Assembly (NCBI GenBank): GCA_025060555.1 | Contig: JANXBC010000002.1 | Span: forward strand, 1 to 34,141 | Length of the DNA stretch: 34,141 nt | Origin: Candidatus Bipolaricaulota bacterium | Lineage (GTDB): Bacteria > Bipolaricaulota > Bipolaricaulia > Bipolaricaulales > Bipolaricaulaceae | Direction of reading: 5' to 3' | Part shown: positions 22,925 through 30,177 of the stretch, piece after piece | Layout: every line of letters begins with the position of its first letter | Numbering within the stretch: the first letter of the stretch is position 1 | Notes under the pieces: generated by a model | What the model saw: the letters and a program-made list of their open reading frames with translations, nothing else | The model's database searches: none | Told to the model about the DNA's origin: nothing | Program-made: the position numbers and the translations under genes

Positions 22925-25288
22925 ATGAGGTGCGGTGAGGAGAGGGAGCTTGCCGTAGTGGCAGCGGTGGCCAAGGCCTCTCTTTCTGGCCAAGACCCGA
23001 AGGAGTTCTGCCAGCAGGTCCTGGCTGGGATCCTTCCTGTCCTGGGATTGGACGCCGGCGCAGTCTACCTCCTTCACCGTTCACAATTCGTCTTGCTTGC
23101 TCACTACGGCCTGTCTTCGGAGTTCGTGGCCCAGGCCAGTGTGACCCCCCGTGATCACCCATGGCTCGGCCGGGCTGTGCGGGAACGTCGCACCCTCTGG
23201 GTGCAAGAATTCTCCTCGCCGGTAACTAGGGCCGAGGGGATGAAGGCGGCGGTGTTGCTCCCCTTGGTCATGGGGGAGAAGGAGCTTGGGGTGCTCGCGG
23301 TGGGCACGCGCTGCGCTTGGGAACCAACCCCCTCGGACCAACGGGCTCTCGAGCTTGCCGCCCATATCTTCGCACTAAGCCTGACCCAAAAGCTGGAAAC
23401 CTCGGAGAAGGCCGAGTTACTTGCCCGCTACCAAAACTTCGTGGAGAACGAGATCTTTGGGGTCTACATCGTTCAAGATGGCCGGTTTGCGTTTGTGAAT
23501 GAAGGGCTTGCGAAAATACTCGGCTACCGTAGGGAAGAACTCCTCAACCGCCCATGCCTGGAGGTGATACACCCTGACGACCGCGCGCGGATAACTCAGG
23601 GCTTGGAAGCGCAGCTCAAGGAGGGGTCAGGCACGCGACGCCGCCAAGTCCGAGTTTTAGCGCAAGATGGAAGCGTCAAAGTCGTGGAAATCCAAACTTG
23701 GCCAATCCAGCTTTCTGGCCAGCCGGCGGTCCAGGGGGTTGCCCGCGATGTGACGTGGGAGGCACAGGTTGAGAAGCTTCGGCAGGACTTGCTTTCTGTA
23801 GCCACGGAAATTTTGGCGGGAACCGATGTCTCAGCAATCCTTCGGCGCGTGGCTCAAGCGGTGGTGGAGCATTCACCCTTTCGGCGGGCGGTGGTGACCT
23901 TATATGACCTGCGGCATGAACCCCCGTTCTTAGGTCCCACTGTGGCCATTGCCACCGCCGGTCTCACCGCAGAGGAAGAGGAACAGCTGCGTAGCCAAGG
24001 CGGTCTCCCTCCCCACCACCGTGCCATGGCGTTTCAAGAGGAGTTCCGGATCGGTCAGTCGTACTACATCTCTCATGACCGGGTCCCCTGGGAACCTACA
24101 TATGGTCTTCCTGGAAGGAATGCCTCCGATGGTTGGCATCCCGACGATTTTCTGTTCATCCCATTGCGAGGAAGGTTAGGAATCATCGGCCACATCTCTG
24201 TGGACGAACCTGTGACACCGAAGGCGCCGACGCTGGAGATGTTGGAGCCGATCGAATTATTCGCGGGTCTGGCTGCCTTGGCAGTGGAACGGGCGTTCCA
24301 GTTGGAAGAGCTGCGGCGGCATAAGGAGTGGCTGCGCGGAGCCTTCCGCTTGGCCCACGAGCTTGGGCGCTGTAATTCCCTAGAAGAGCTTTTATCCGAA
24401 GCATTAGGAACTCTCGCAAGAGAAGTGCGGTATGAGTTTGGCGCGATCCTCCTCCGGAAGGGTGGGGAGCTGGAAGTGGCGGCCACGCACTCTTCCCTCC
24501 CCGGTTTCCAATACACCTTGGGGCAGCGCATACCCCTCACCCTGGGCGTGGTGGGCTGGGTTGCGACCCACCGTCAACCCCTGCGGTTGAACGATGTGCT
24601 AGGGGATCCACGCTATGTGCCCGTCCACCCGGAAATTCGTGCGGAGTTAGCTGTACCCATCCTCTTTGGCGAGGAAGTTCTGGGCGTGGTGGATGTGGAA
24701 AGTGTAACGCCTGGTCGTTTTAGGCCTGAAGACGAGGAGTTCCTCGCCGCCGTGTCGGACCTTTTGGGCACTGCCATCGAAAGCCTCAGGGCCCGCGAGA
24801 CCCTCCGCGAGCTCAGCCTCCGGGACCCCCTCACTAACCTCTACAACCGCCGATATTTGTTGGAGGTCCTCGCGCGGGAGATCGGCCGAGCTCACCGCTA
24901 TGGCCACCCCTTCAGCCTTGCCATCCTAGACCTCGATGAATTTCGCAAGGTAAACAATCGTTTTGGCCACGCCACAGGTGACGCTGTTCTCCAGGGTGTA
25001 GCCGAAATATTGTTGCGCAACTTGCGGGCCTGCGACTATGTGTTCCGCTACGGGGGCGACGAGTTCCTCCTTGTCTTGCCGGAGACCACGCGGGCCGGCG
25101 CAGAAGAAGCCGTGGCGCGCTTACGTGGCCGGCTGCGCACATGGAGCCGGGGACTTAATCTTGGCTTTCCCTTGGATTTCTCCGTAGGTATTGCCTGTTT
25201 CGATCCCGCTGATCCCCGCCCCCTCGAGGACCTCCTGCGAGAAGCTGACGGAAGCTTATACGCAGAAAAGCGCGCTCGTCTAGGCTAA
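22925..25288 (+). CDS. GAF-PAS-GAF-GAF-GGDEF diguanylate cyclase
   Basis: This 787-residue soluble sensor probably makes cyclic di-GMP. In order: an N-terminal GAF-like domain (about 10-155), a PAS domain (about 165-285; FAFVNEGLAKILGYRREELL and IHPDDRARI), a second GAF-like domain (about 300-455), a third GAF domain (about 475-625; GVVGWVATHRQPLRLNDV), and a GGDEF domain to the end. The active-site motif is intact, GGDEF at 710-714, with an RxxD inhibitory site (Arg701, Asp704) five residues before it, and DPLTNLYNRRYL starts the domain. No transmembrane segment or EAL domain is visible. The signal is unknown. No ribosome site precedes ATG 22925. The stop codon overlaps that of the opposite-strand gene. 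Confidence 0.93.
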   Translation: MRCGEERELAVVAAVAKASLSGQDPKEFCQQVLAGILPVLGLDAGAVYLLHRSQFVLLAHYGLSSEFVAQASVTPRDHPWLGRAVRERRTLWVQEFSSPVTRAEGMKAAVLLPLVMGEKELGVLAVGTRCAWEPTPSDQRALELAAHIFALSLTQKLETSEKAELLARYQNFVENEIFGVYIVQDGRFAFVNEGLAKILGYRREELLNRPCLEVIHPDDRARITQGLEAQLKEGSGTRRRQVRVLAQDGSVKVVEIQTWPIQLSGQPAVQGVARDVTWEAQVEKLRQDLLSVATEILAGTDVSAILRRVAQAVVEHSPFRRAVVTLYDLRHEPPFLGPTVAIATAGLTAEEEEQLRSQGGLPPHHRAMAFQEEFRIGQSYYISHDRVPWEPTYGLPGRNASDGWHPDDFLFIPLRGRLGIIGHISVDEPVTPKAPTLEMLEPIELFAGLAALAVERAFQLEELRRHKEWLRGAFRLAHELGRCNSLEELLSEALGTLAREVRYEFGAILLRKGGELEVAATHSSLPGFQYTLGQRIPLTLGVVGWVATHRQPLRLNDVLGDPRYVPVHPEIRAELAVPILFGEEVLGVVDVESVTPGRFRPEDEEFLAAVSDLLGTAIESLRARETLRELSLRDPLTNLYNRRYLLEVLAREIGRAHRYGHPFSLAILDLDEFRKVNNRFGHATGDAVLQGVAEILLRNLRACDYVFRYGGDEFLLVLPETTRAGAEEAVARLRGRLRTWSRGLNLGFPLDFSVGIACFDPADPRPLEDLLREADGSLYAEKRARLG

Positions 25289-26172
25289 AGGGCCGCAGCC
25301 ACTCCCGGGACCCGCGGGAAAAGCCGCGTCTCACGCACATCCTGTAGTCCAAGGAGAAAGCGCACCAGGCGTTCAATGCCGATTCCAAAGCCGGCGGAAG
25401 GAGGCAGTCCCTCCTCCGCAAGCTTGAGAAGCGAGGTGTAAGCCACAGGGTCCAGACCTTGGCGGATGATCCGCGTCCTTATGCGTTCAGGAAGATGTTC
25501 ACGCTCACCACCGGAGAGGGCTTCCCCATAGCCCTCAGGATAAAGGAGGTCCATGTCCACCAGGATTCCCGGCCGATGGAGATCCTCGCGGTCGTAAAAC
25601 TCCCGCTGATCGATAGGAAAGTCTATGACCCACACAGGAGTGGAGTGGCGATGGGAGAGGGCAAGCTCGAAGTCCTCACCAAACTCGTGGTACGCCTCCT
25701 GCCAGGTGACGCGGGGAAATGGACGCGGGTATTCAGGCAGTTCTCGACCAAGCTTAGCCAGTTCTTGTCCAAACTCGCGCCGTATCTCCTGGACAATGTA
25801 GAGGAAAAGCCTTTCGCCAAGGGCCATGATCTCTTCGCGTTTGGCCTCGCGCACCTCTAGATCGAGTTGGACGAATTCAAATAAGTGTCGCCTCGTGTTC
25901 GCTCGCTCCGGGGGCTCAAGGCGCACGTTTGGGGAAAAGGAGAAGATCTTCGGGCATACCCGCACCGCGGCCTGTTTATGGAAGATCATGCTGCGGGTGA
26001 GGTACCAATCCTGTCCGTAGGCGGAAACGATGGCACGATCTGGGGTAGTGCGCAGAGGATCAGTTACGGGGGCAAGGATCACCGGAAGGAGCTCCACAAA
26101 ACCTTGCGCAACCAAGAACTCTCGCGCCGCGCCAAGCACAGCACTCGTGACCTCTAAAATCAACGCCTTCAT
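25285..26172 (-). CDS. Asparaginyl/aspartyl-tRNA-synthetase-like protein lacking the anticodon domain (archaeal-type asparagine synthetase candidate)
   Basis: The 295-residue protein is a class II synthetase catalytic core without the N-terminal OB-fold that binds the anticodon. Motif 2 appears around residues 77-107 (FSFSPNVRLEPPERANTRRHLFEF) and motif 3 around 260-290 (GFGIGIERLVRFLLGLQDVRETRLFPR), closest to AspRS/AsnRS. An archaeal paralogue of this size (AS-AR, studied in Pyrococcus abyssi) makes asparagine from aspartate, ammonia and ATP. That is the best guess; an amino-acid-modifying ligase is possible. The start is ATG 26172 with AAGGAGGG upstream. It is divergent from dinB across the only long gap. 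Confidence 0.75.
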   Translation of the reverse strand: MKALILEVTSAVLGAAREFLVAQGFVELLPVILAPVTDPLRTTPDRAIVSAYGQDWYLTRSMIFHKQAAVRVCPKIFSFSPNVRLEPPERANTRRHLFEFVQLDLEVREAKREEIMALGERLFLYIVQEIRREFGQELAKLGRELPEYPRPFPRVTWQEAYHEFGEDFELALSHRHSTPVWVIDFPIDQREFYDREDLHRPGILVDMDLLYPEGYGEALSGGEREHLPERIRTRIIRQGLDPVAYTSLLKLAEEGLPPSAGFGIGIERLVRFLLGLQDVRETRLFPRVPGVAAAL

Positions 26173-26329
26173 TTATCCCTCCTTGGATTTAAAAAAGAAG
26201 ACCAAAAACGAGGGCACTTAATGCACTGGGACTCTTAAAGAAAGGAAATTACGCCCCAGCCGGGGCGTTAGCCGGACCAAGCGGGAAGAGGAACTTCTGT
26301 CCGCGTGGCACAAAGGAGAAATACAACGA

Positions 26330-26509
26330 ATGCCCGCCTTCGTCAAGGGGCACATTGCCTTGTGCAACCGTTATCGAAGGGGCCAGTGCTCTAGCCTTGG
26401 GCTATCAGGGGAGGTCGTTTCCCAAGGGCCGGCGCAGAGCCAAGAAAATGAAGAAGCCAAGGGGACCGAGGGGAAAAACAACCATTCTGGGACAACTTTT
26501 TTGCGCTAG
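26330..26509 (+). CDS. Possible small protein, 59 residues
   Basis: An ATG at 26330 begins a 59-residue frame ending in TAG at 26507-26509, with AAAGGAG 11 bases upstream. The product has a basic N-terminal part with two cysteines (GHIALCNRYRRGQCSS, Cys12 and Cys20) and a hydrophilic tail rich in Gln, Glu and Asn. I do not recognise the family. It lies in a gap with hairpins, one of which overlaps its stop codon, so it could equally be non-coding RNA. No homologue is claimed. Confidence 0.25.
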   Translation: MPAFVKGHIALCNRYRRGQCSSLGLSGEVVSQGPAQSQENEEAKGTEGKNNHSGTTFLR

Positions 26510-26552
26510 CCCCTAGACATCCCGTAGGGGTTGAGAGAGGGAAAAAGAGGTT

Positions 26553-26558
26553 TACGAT
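26553..26558 (+). promoter_or_regulatory. -10 element for leaderless dinB
   Basis: TACGAT ends seven bases before the ATG at 26566 without a ribosome site. No LexA-type operator was recognised nearby. Confidence 0.45.
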
Positions 26559-26565
26559 TTTGTTG

Positions 26566-27714
26566 ATGCCACGGTGGATCTTGCATGTGGACATGGACGC
26601 ATTTTATGCCTCAGTAGAGGAACTGGATCATCCGGAGCTACGGGGTAAACCGGTGATTGTTGCGGGGCCAGAGCCGCGCGGAGTAGTGGCCACTGCTTCC
26701 TACGCCGCTCGCCAATTCGGGGTCCGCTCGGGCATGCCCACCACGCAAGCTAAACGGCTGTGCCCGCACGGCATATTCTTGCCGCCGCGCTTTGATCGCT
26801 ATGAGGAGATGGCGCAAAAGATTCGGGCCATCCTCAGCGAATACACACCCTTGGTGGAACCCGTGTCCTTGGACGAAGCTTTTTTGGATTTAAGCGGGAG
26901 TGAGCTTTTGTATGGCCCTCCGGAGAGGATCGCGGAGGAGATCCATATGCGTATCCCCAAGGAGACGAATCTTTCCTGCTCCGTGGGCGTTGGACCGAAT
27001 AAGCTTGTGGCCAAACTCGCCTCGGACGCAGCAAAGCCCGGCGGACTCAAGATCGTATATCCAGAAGAAGTGCAAAGCTTTCTAGATCAACTCCCTGTGG
27101 AGAAGCTATGGGGGGTGGGGCCGAAGACCGCTGCTCGCCTGGAGGAGAAAGGCGTGCGCACCGTGTATGACTTGCGGCAGGTTCCGCTGGGGCTTCTGCG
27201 TTCCTGGTTTGGCCCAAAGGGCGGGGAGGCTCTTTGGCAATTGGCACGCGGCCTCGATGAGACACCAGTGGTGCCGGTGCGGGAGAGCAAATCCCTCTCC
27301 CACGAGGTCACTTATGCGCAGGACATCTTTGCCAAAGAAAAGGTTGAGGCTGAATTGCGCCGGCTCGCGCTCTTGGTGGTGGATCGCTTGCGCGCCGAGC
27401 GCCTCCTAGCCCAGACGGTGCAGATCAAAGTGCGCTTCGCCGATTTCACTACGTGCACGCGCCAAACGAAGCTCCCAGAGCCCACCGACCAGGCCATGAT
27501 TGTGGCTGCGGAGGCTGTCGGACTACTTTCCCGTGTACAGATCCCGCCTGGGCAAGGTGTGCGGTTGTTGGGCGTAGGGGTAGCTGACCTCGTGCCCGCC
27601 ACGTTTAGACCCCTCCCCCTTTTCCTCGATCCCAAACTTGGGGACGTTTTGTGCGAGGTGCGCCAAAAGTTTGGAACTGACGCCCTCCGCCTTGGGAACT
27701 CTAGCTCCAAATAG
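26566..27714 (+). CDS. dinB: DNA polymerase IV (Y-family, translesion)
   Basis: Pol IV copies past DNA lesions. The 382-residue protein begins MPRWILHVDMDAFYASVEELD, which carries the first catalytic Asp residues, and has EPVSLDEAFLDLSG with the catalytic Asp-Glu pair; a helix-hairpin-helix thumb (VGPKTAARLEEKGVRTVYDL) and a little-finger domain follow. A possible beta-clamp-binding peptide LPLFLD lies near the C-terminus. ATG 26566 is chosen because TACGAT lies seven bases upstream; two TTG codons directly before it are unlikely starts. The downstream beta-barrel gene is 26 bp away and has its own weak -10. Confidence 0.95.
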   Translation: MPRWILHVDMDAFYASVEELDHPELRGKPVIVAGPEPRGVVATASYAARQFGVRSGMPTTQAKRLCPHGIFLPPRFDRYEEMAQKIRAILSEYTPLVEPVSLDEAFLDLSGSELLYGPPERIAEEIHMRIPKETNLSCSVGVGPNKLVAKLASDAAKPGGLKIVYPEEVQSFLDQLPVEKLWGVGPKTAARLEEKGVRTVYDLRQVPLGLLRSWFGPKGGEALWQLARGLDETPVVPVRESKSLSHEVTYAQDIFAKEKVEAELRRLALLVVDRLRAERLLAQTVQIKVRFADFTTCTRQTKLPEPTDQAMIVAAEAVGLLSRVQIPPGQGVRLLGVGVADLVPATFRPLPLFLDPKLGDVLCEVRQKFGTDALRLGNSSSK

Positions 27715-27724
27715 CCGCGTGTGT

Positions 27725-27730
27725 TACCCT
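27725..27730 (+). promoter_or_regulatory. Weak -10-like element upstream of the beta-barrel gene
   Basis: TACCCT ends ten bases before the ATG at 27741. It matches the TANNNT pattern only loosely, and no ribosome site is visible. Confidence 0.3.
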
Positions 27731-27740
27731 TTGCATTGCT

Positions 27741-28826
27741 ATGTTTCGCAAGCTCTTGAGCGTGGTCATCTGGGTGGTACCGGCGTTTGCGGTGAGTATT
27801 TGTCAATATCAAGCTCCAACAACAAACTTCTTGCGCGGAGACGCAAGTTTAAATTATCAATATTTTGAAGATCCCGCTACCCTTGGGCCGGACATAAGCA
27901 CGGGAAAATTCACGCTCGCGGGGGAGTGGTTAGTGGACTCCCCGGCGCGTGGTATTGGCCTTGTTTTTCAGGGGGATTTCACGTTTTACGGGCTTGCCTT
28001 GACCTCCGCGTTCACCCAACTTTCCGGTACCTTCCGGGAGTATCCCATTCCCGCTCTTTCTTACTTCGTCTTCGGTGGGGTAGAGGGGAGCGTGGACACC
28101 CGCTACACCCGGCCGCTGGTGGAGGCACGGGCGGGGGTAGGATATGGCCGTTTCACAGATGTGACCCCGCTTGTGCGGGCCCTTCGTATCGAGGAGAAAC
28201 TCCTTCAGCGGGGTACGCTCCTTGCCGCGCTCCGTGAAAGCACCCTCCTTGGGCTGGCTCAGGAAATTGGCCGCCAGCAAATGTATAGTTCCCTTTCCGA
28301 CCTCGCAGCCGCACTGGCCAAAATTCTCTCTGCGGAGATCGGGGTGAACTTGGATCCCCGCAGCATCCTCCTCATTGAAGAAGTTCTGAATGAAAAAGGG
28401 ATAGAGCGATATTGCGGCTGGACGGTGCAGTTCGGCTTGGGCTACGTCCTCAGCCGCCCCCAACCTGGCTCTGTTCTCACCTTTAACCTCTCCCTCCAGG
28501 CGGCGGTGAGCCCAGACCCCCGCGCCCAAATCCTTTTTAAATCAGATCTGTCCGCGCCGTATCAGGTGTTTGAGGAATATACACTAAATTTGAGCGCTTC
28601 CTACACTTATCGCCTAAATGAGGATACGCTTTTTTCCGCTCAGTACGCGCTGCGCCAAATAAAACCGCGTGGACAGGTCCCGGCCGGGACGCAAAGCGCT
28701 ACCTTTCAGCTCACTTTTGAACTGGGTGGCGCCACGGTGAGCCTGCAGGTGGGATTTTCCAAACTGGCTGAAGCCCGGGATTGGACGCAAGATCTGCGTA
28801 TCTCCGCAGGATGGCAACTTTGGTGA
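27741..28826 (+). CDS. Putative outer-membrane beta-barrel protein with signal peptide
   Basis: The 361-residue protein begins with a signal peptide (MFRKLLSVVIWVVPAFAVS). Most of the rest is alternating polar/hydrophobic strands, for example GKFTLAGEWLV, IGLVFQGDFTFYGLAL and TFNLSLQAAV, separated by short turns. The last strand, QDLRISAGWQLW, ends in an aromatic residue, the usual signal for the beta-barrel assembly machinery. A helical stretch (about 155-210) interrupts the strands. I do not recognise a named family. Presence of such a protein argues for a diderm cell. Its 3' end overlaps yidD. Confidence 0.65.
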   Translation: MFRKLLSVVIWVVPAFAVSICQYQAPTTNFLRGDASLNYQYFEDPATLGPDISTGKFTLAGEWLVDSPARGIGLVFQGDFTFYGLALTSAFTQLSGTFREYPIPALSYFVFGGVEGSVDTRYTRPLVEARAGVGYGRFTDVTPLVRALRIEEKLLQRGTLLAALRESTLLGLAQEIGRQQMYSSLSDLAAALAKILSAEIGVNLDPRSILLIEEVLNEKGIERYCGWTVQFGLGYVLSRPQPGSVLTFNLSLQAAVSPDPRAQILFKSDLSAPYQVFEEYTLNLSASYTYRLNEDTLFSAQYALRQIKPRGQVPAGTQSATFQLTFELGGATVSLQVGFSKLAEARDWTQDLRISAGWQLW

Positions 28827-29032
28827 GGAAGATCATTGTCTTCCCGATCAGGATCTATCAACGTGTGATTTCCCCAGTTTTGCCGCATCGGTGCCGGTTT
28901 CACCCCACATGCTCGGAGTACGCGATAAGCGCAATCCTTCGCTATGGTCTGGTGCGGGGGGGATGGCTGAGCCTGCGGCGACTTCTGCGCTGTGGCCCTT
29001 GGGACCCTGGCGGCTACGACCCTCTCCCCTGA
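28811..29032 (+). CDS. yidD: Membrane protein insertion efficiency factor YidD
   Basis: YidD is a small membrane-associated protein linked to YidC-dependent insertion of inner-membrane proteins. The 73-residue product has the family core YQRVISPVLPHRCRFHPTCSEYA, with its CxxxPTCSxY signature, and ends LRRLLRCGPWDPGGYDPLP. The basic amphipathic N-terminus (VRKIIVFPIRIYQR) is typical. ATG 28811 is used; GTG 28823, which overlaps the previous stop as GTGA, would give a more standard N-terminus. Its usual partners rnpA, rpmH and yidC are not adjacent. The last 19 bases overlap the 3' end of the M20 gene on the other strand. Confidence 0.93.
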   Translation: MATLVRKIIVFPIRIYQRVISPVLPHRCRFHPTCSEYAISAILRYGLVRGGWLSLRRLLRCGPWDPGGYDPLP

Positions 29033-30177
29033 CGGAATTCCGCCTGTACCTTTTGGAAAACCTCGGGATCAGTCCAAAGCTCGATGCAAGTTGCGGCTAG
29101 TGCTTTCGCTGCTGCGATCATGGCTTGCCTTGCTCCCTCGCTCTTGGCCGCCGCGGCAAACTCCCGCGAGTGGCCGGGAATTTCCCCCACCCCGATGCGA
29201 ATGTAGGGGTGGATGGCCGGAACCTCCCAAGATACATCGCCCATATCCGTGGACCCCATCCACCCCTGCGGCTCCTCCGGAGGATAACCAAGCTCCCGAA
29301 GGTACTTGGCAAAGACCTGGGCCATCGTCTTATTTGGCCGAATTGCCTTGTATTCGTGGCCAACCTTCGTGAAGGTGAGGGATGCGCCTGTGGCCAACGC
29401 GGCTCCCTCGGCGCAACGCCTCAATTTTCCCACAAGTTCATCGCGATAGCTATTCTCCGCGGCGCGTACATAAAACAGGGCAGCAGCGTATTCCGGGACG
29501 ATGTTGGGTTTCACACCCCCGTGGGTGATTATCCCGTGGATCCTCGCGCCATCTTTGATATGTTGCCGAAGAGCATTGAGACCCACAAAGGTTTGGATCA
29601 CTGCATCCAACGCATTTATCCCCTTCTCTGGTTCAGAGGAAGCGTGCGCGGCCTTGCCATGGAACTCGATCTTCACTTCGGTTATAGCTAAGGAACCGCG
29701 GTCCACCACCGTTTGGTCTGAGGGATGGACCATCATTGCTGCGTCGATGTTCTTGAAGACCCCGGCCTGGATGAGCTTTATTTTCCCGCCGCCCCCTTCC
29801 TCGGCCGGGGTCCCGATCACAAAAAGTGTTCCCGGCAGCTTTTCTTTGAACGGCGCCAGTCCTAACGCTGCTCCCACGGCGATGCTGGCGATGAGATTAT
29901 GGCCACATGCGTGCCCAAGCTCAGGGAGTGCATCATATTCAGCAAGAATCGCGATGCGCGGGCCTGGCTTCTCTGCAGGATGCACGGCGCGAAATGCCGT
30001 GGGTAAACCACCTACCCCGCGTTCCACGCGAAAACCCCCGCGCTCCAGTGTCTCCGTGAGCCAAGCCACCGCTTTCTCTTCCTGAAACCCTAACTCCGGA
30101 TTGGCGTGGATACGCAAAGCTAAATCCCAAAGATCATTGGAAAGGGCATCGATTCTCTGCCAAACATCCGTCTTCAC
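29014..30177 (-). CDS. M20-family amidohydrolase (M20D, AbgB-like)
   Basis: M20D enzymes hydrolyse amide bonds of N-acyl amino acids or small peptides with two metal ions. The 387-residue protein shows the metal-binding Cys/His in GHACGHNLI, the catalytic Glu in GTPAEEGGGG, MMVHPSDQT, the dimerisation-domain HGKAAHASSEPEKGINALDA, and a last ligand His in EIPGHSREFA. The GTG start at 30177 overlaps the ctpA stop (GTGA); an in-frame start at 30213 lies inside ctpA. The subgroup resembles p-aminobenzoyl-glutamate hydrolase subunit B. Substrate is unknown; a role as the N-succinyl-amino-acid hydrolase for the racemase pair 20 kb away is possible but unsupported by location. Confidence 0.88.
   Translation of the reverse strand: MKTDVWQRIDALSNDLWDLALRIHANPELGFQEEKAVAWLTETLERGGFRVERGVGGLPTAFRAVHPAEKPGPRIAILAEYDALPELGHACGHNLIASIAVGAALGLAPFKEKLPGTLFVIGTPAEEGGGGKIKLIQAGVFKNIDAAMMVHPSDQTVVDRGSLAITEVKIEFHGKAAHASSEPEKGINALDAVIQTFVGLNALRQHIKDGARIHGIITHGGVKPNIVPEYAAALFYVRAAENSYRDELVGKLRRCAEGAALATGASLTFTKVGHEYKAIRPNKTMAQVFAKYLRELGYPPEEPQGWMGSTDMGDVSWEVPAIHPYIRIGVGEIPGHSREFAAAAKSEGARQAMIAAAKALAATCIELWTDPEVFQKVQAEFRQGRGS

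Larger units (their letters stand above)
26173..26565. other. 393-bp intergenic region with hairpins
   Basis: The longest gap in the window, between divergent genes. Hairpins seen: ACGCCCC 26251-26257 with GGGGCGT 26262-26268 (loop AGCC); CGGAC near 26273-26277 with GTCCG 26299-26303; GCACA 26350-26354 with TGTGC 26361-26365; TAGCC/GGCTA around 26392-26405; and AGCCCCT 26508-26514 with AGGGGTT 26526-26532. I recognise no known RNA family (SRP RNA, tmRNA, RNase P and T-box signatures were looked for and not seen). A weak 59-residue ORF lies inside. It should also hold the dinB promoter and the promoter of the minus-strand gene. Confidence 0.4.

Noticed and set aside
26173..26565. T-box or SRP/RNase P RNA upstream of the asparagine synthetase-like gene
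   Set aside because: No T-box consensus, SRP core or RNase P core was found on either strand.
29014..30177. M20 gene as the hydrolase partner of the GNAT/racemase pair
   Set aside because: It is 20 kb away in a different operon and its closest resemblance is to AbgB-like enzymes; kept only as a possibility.
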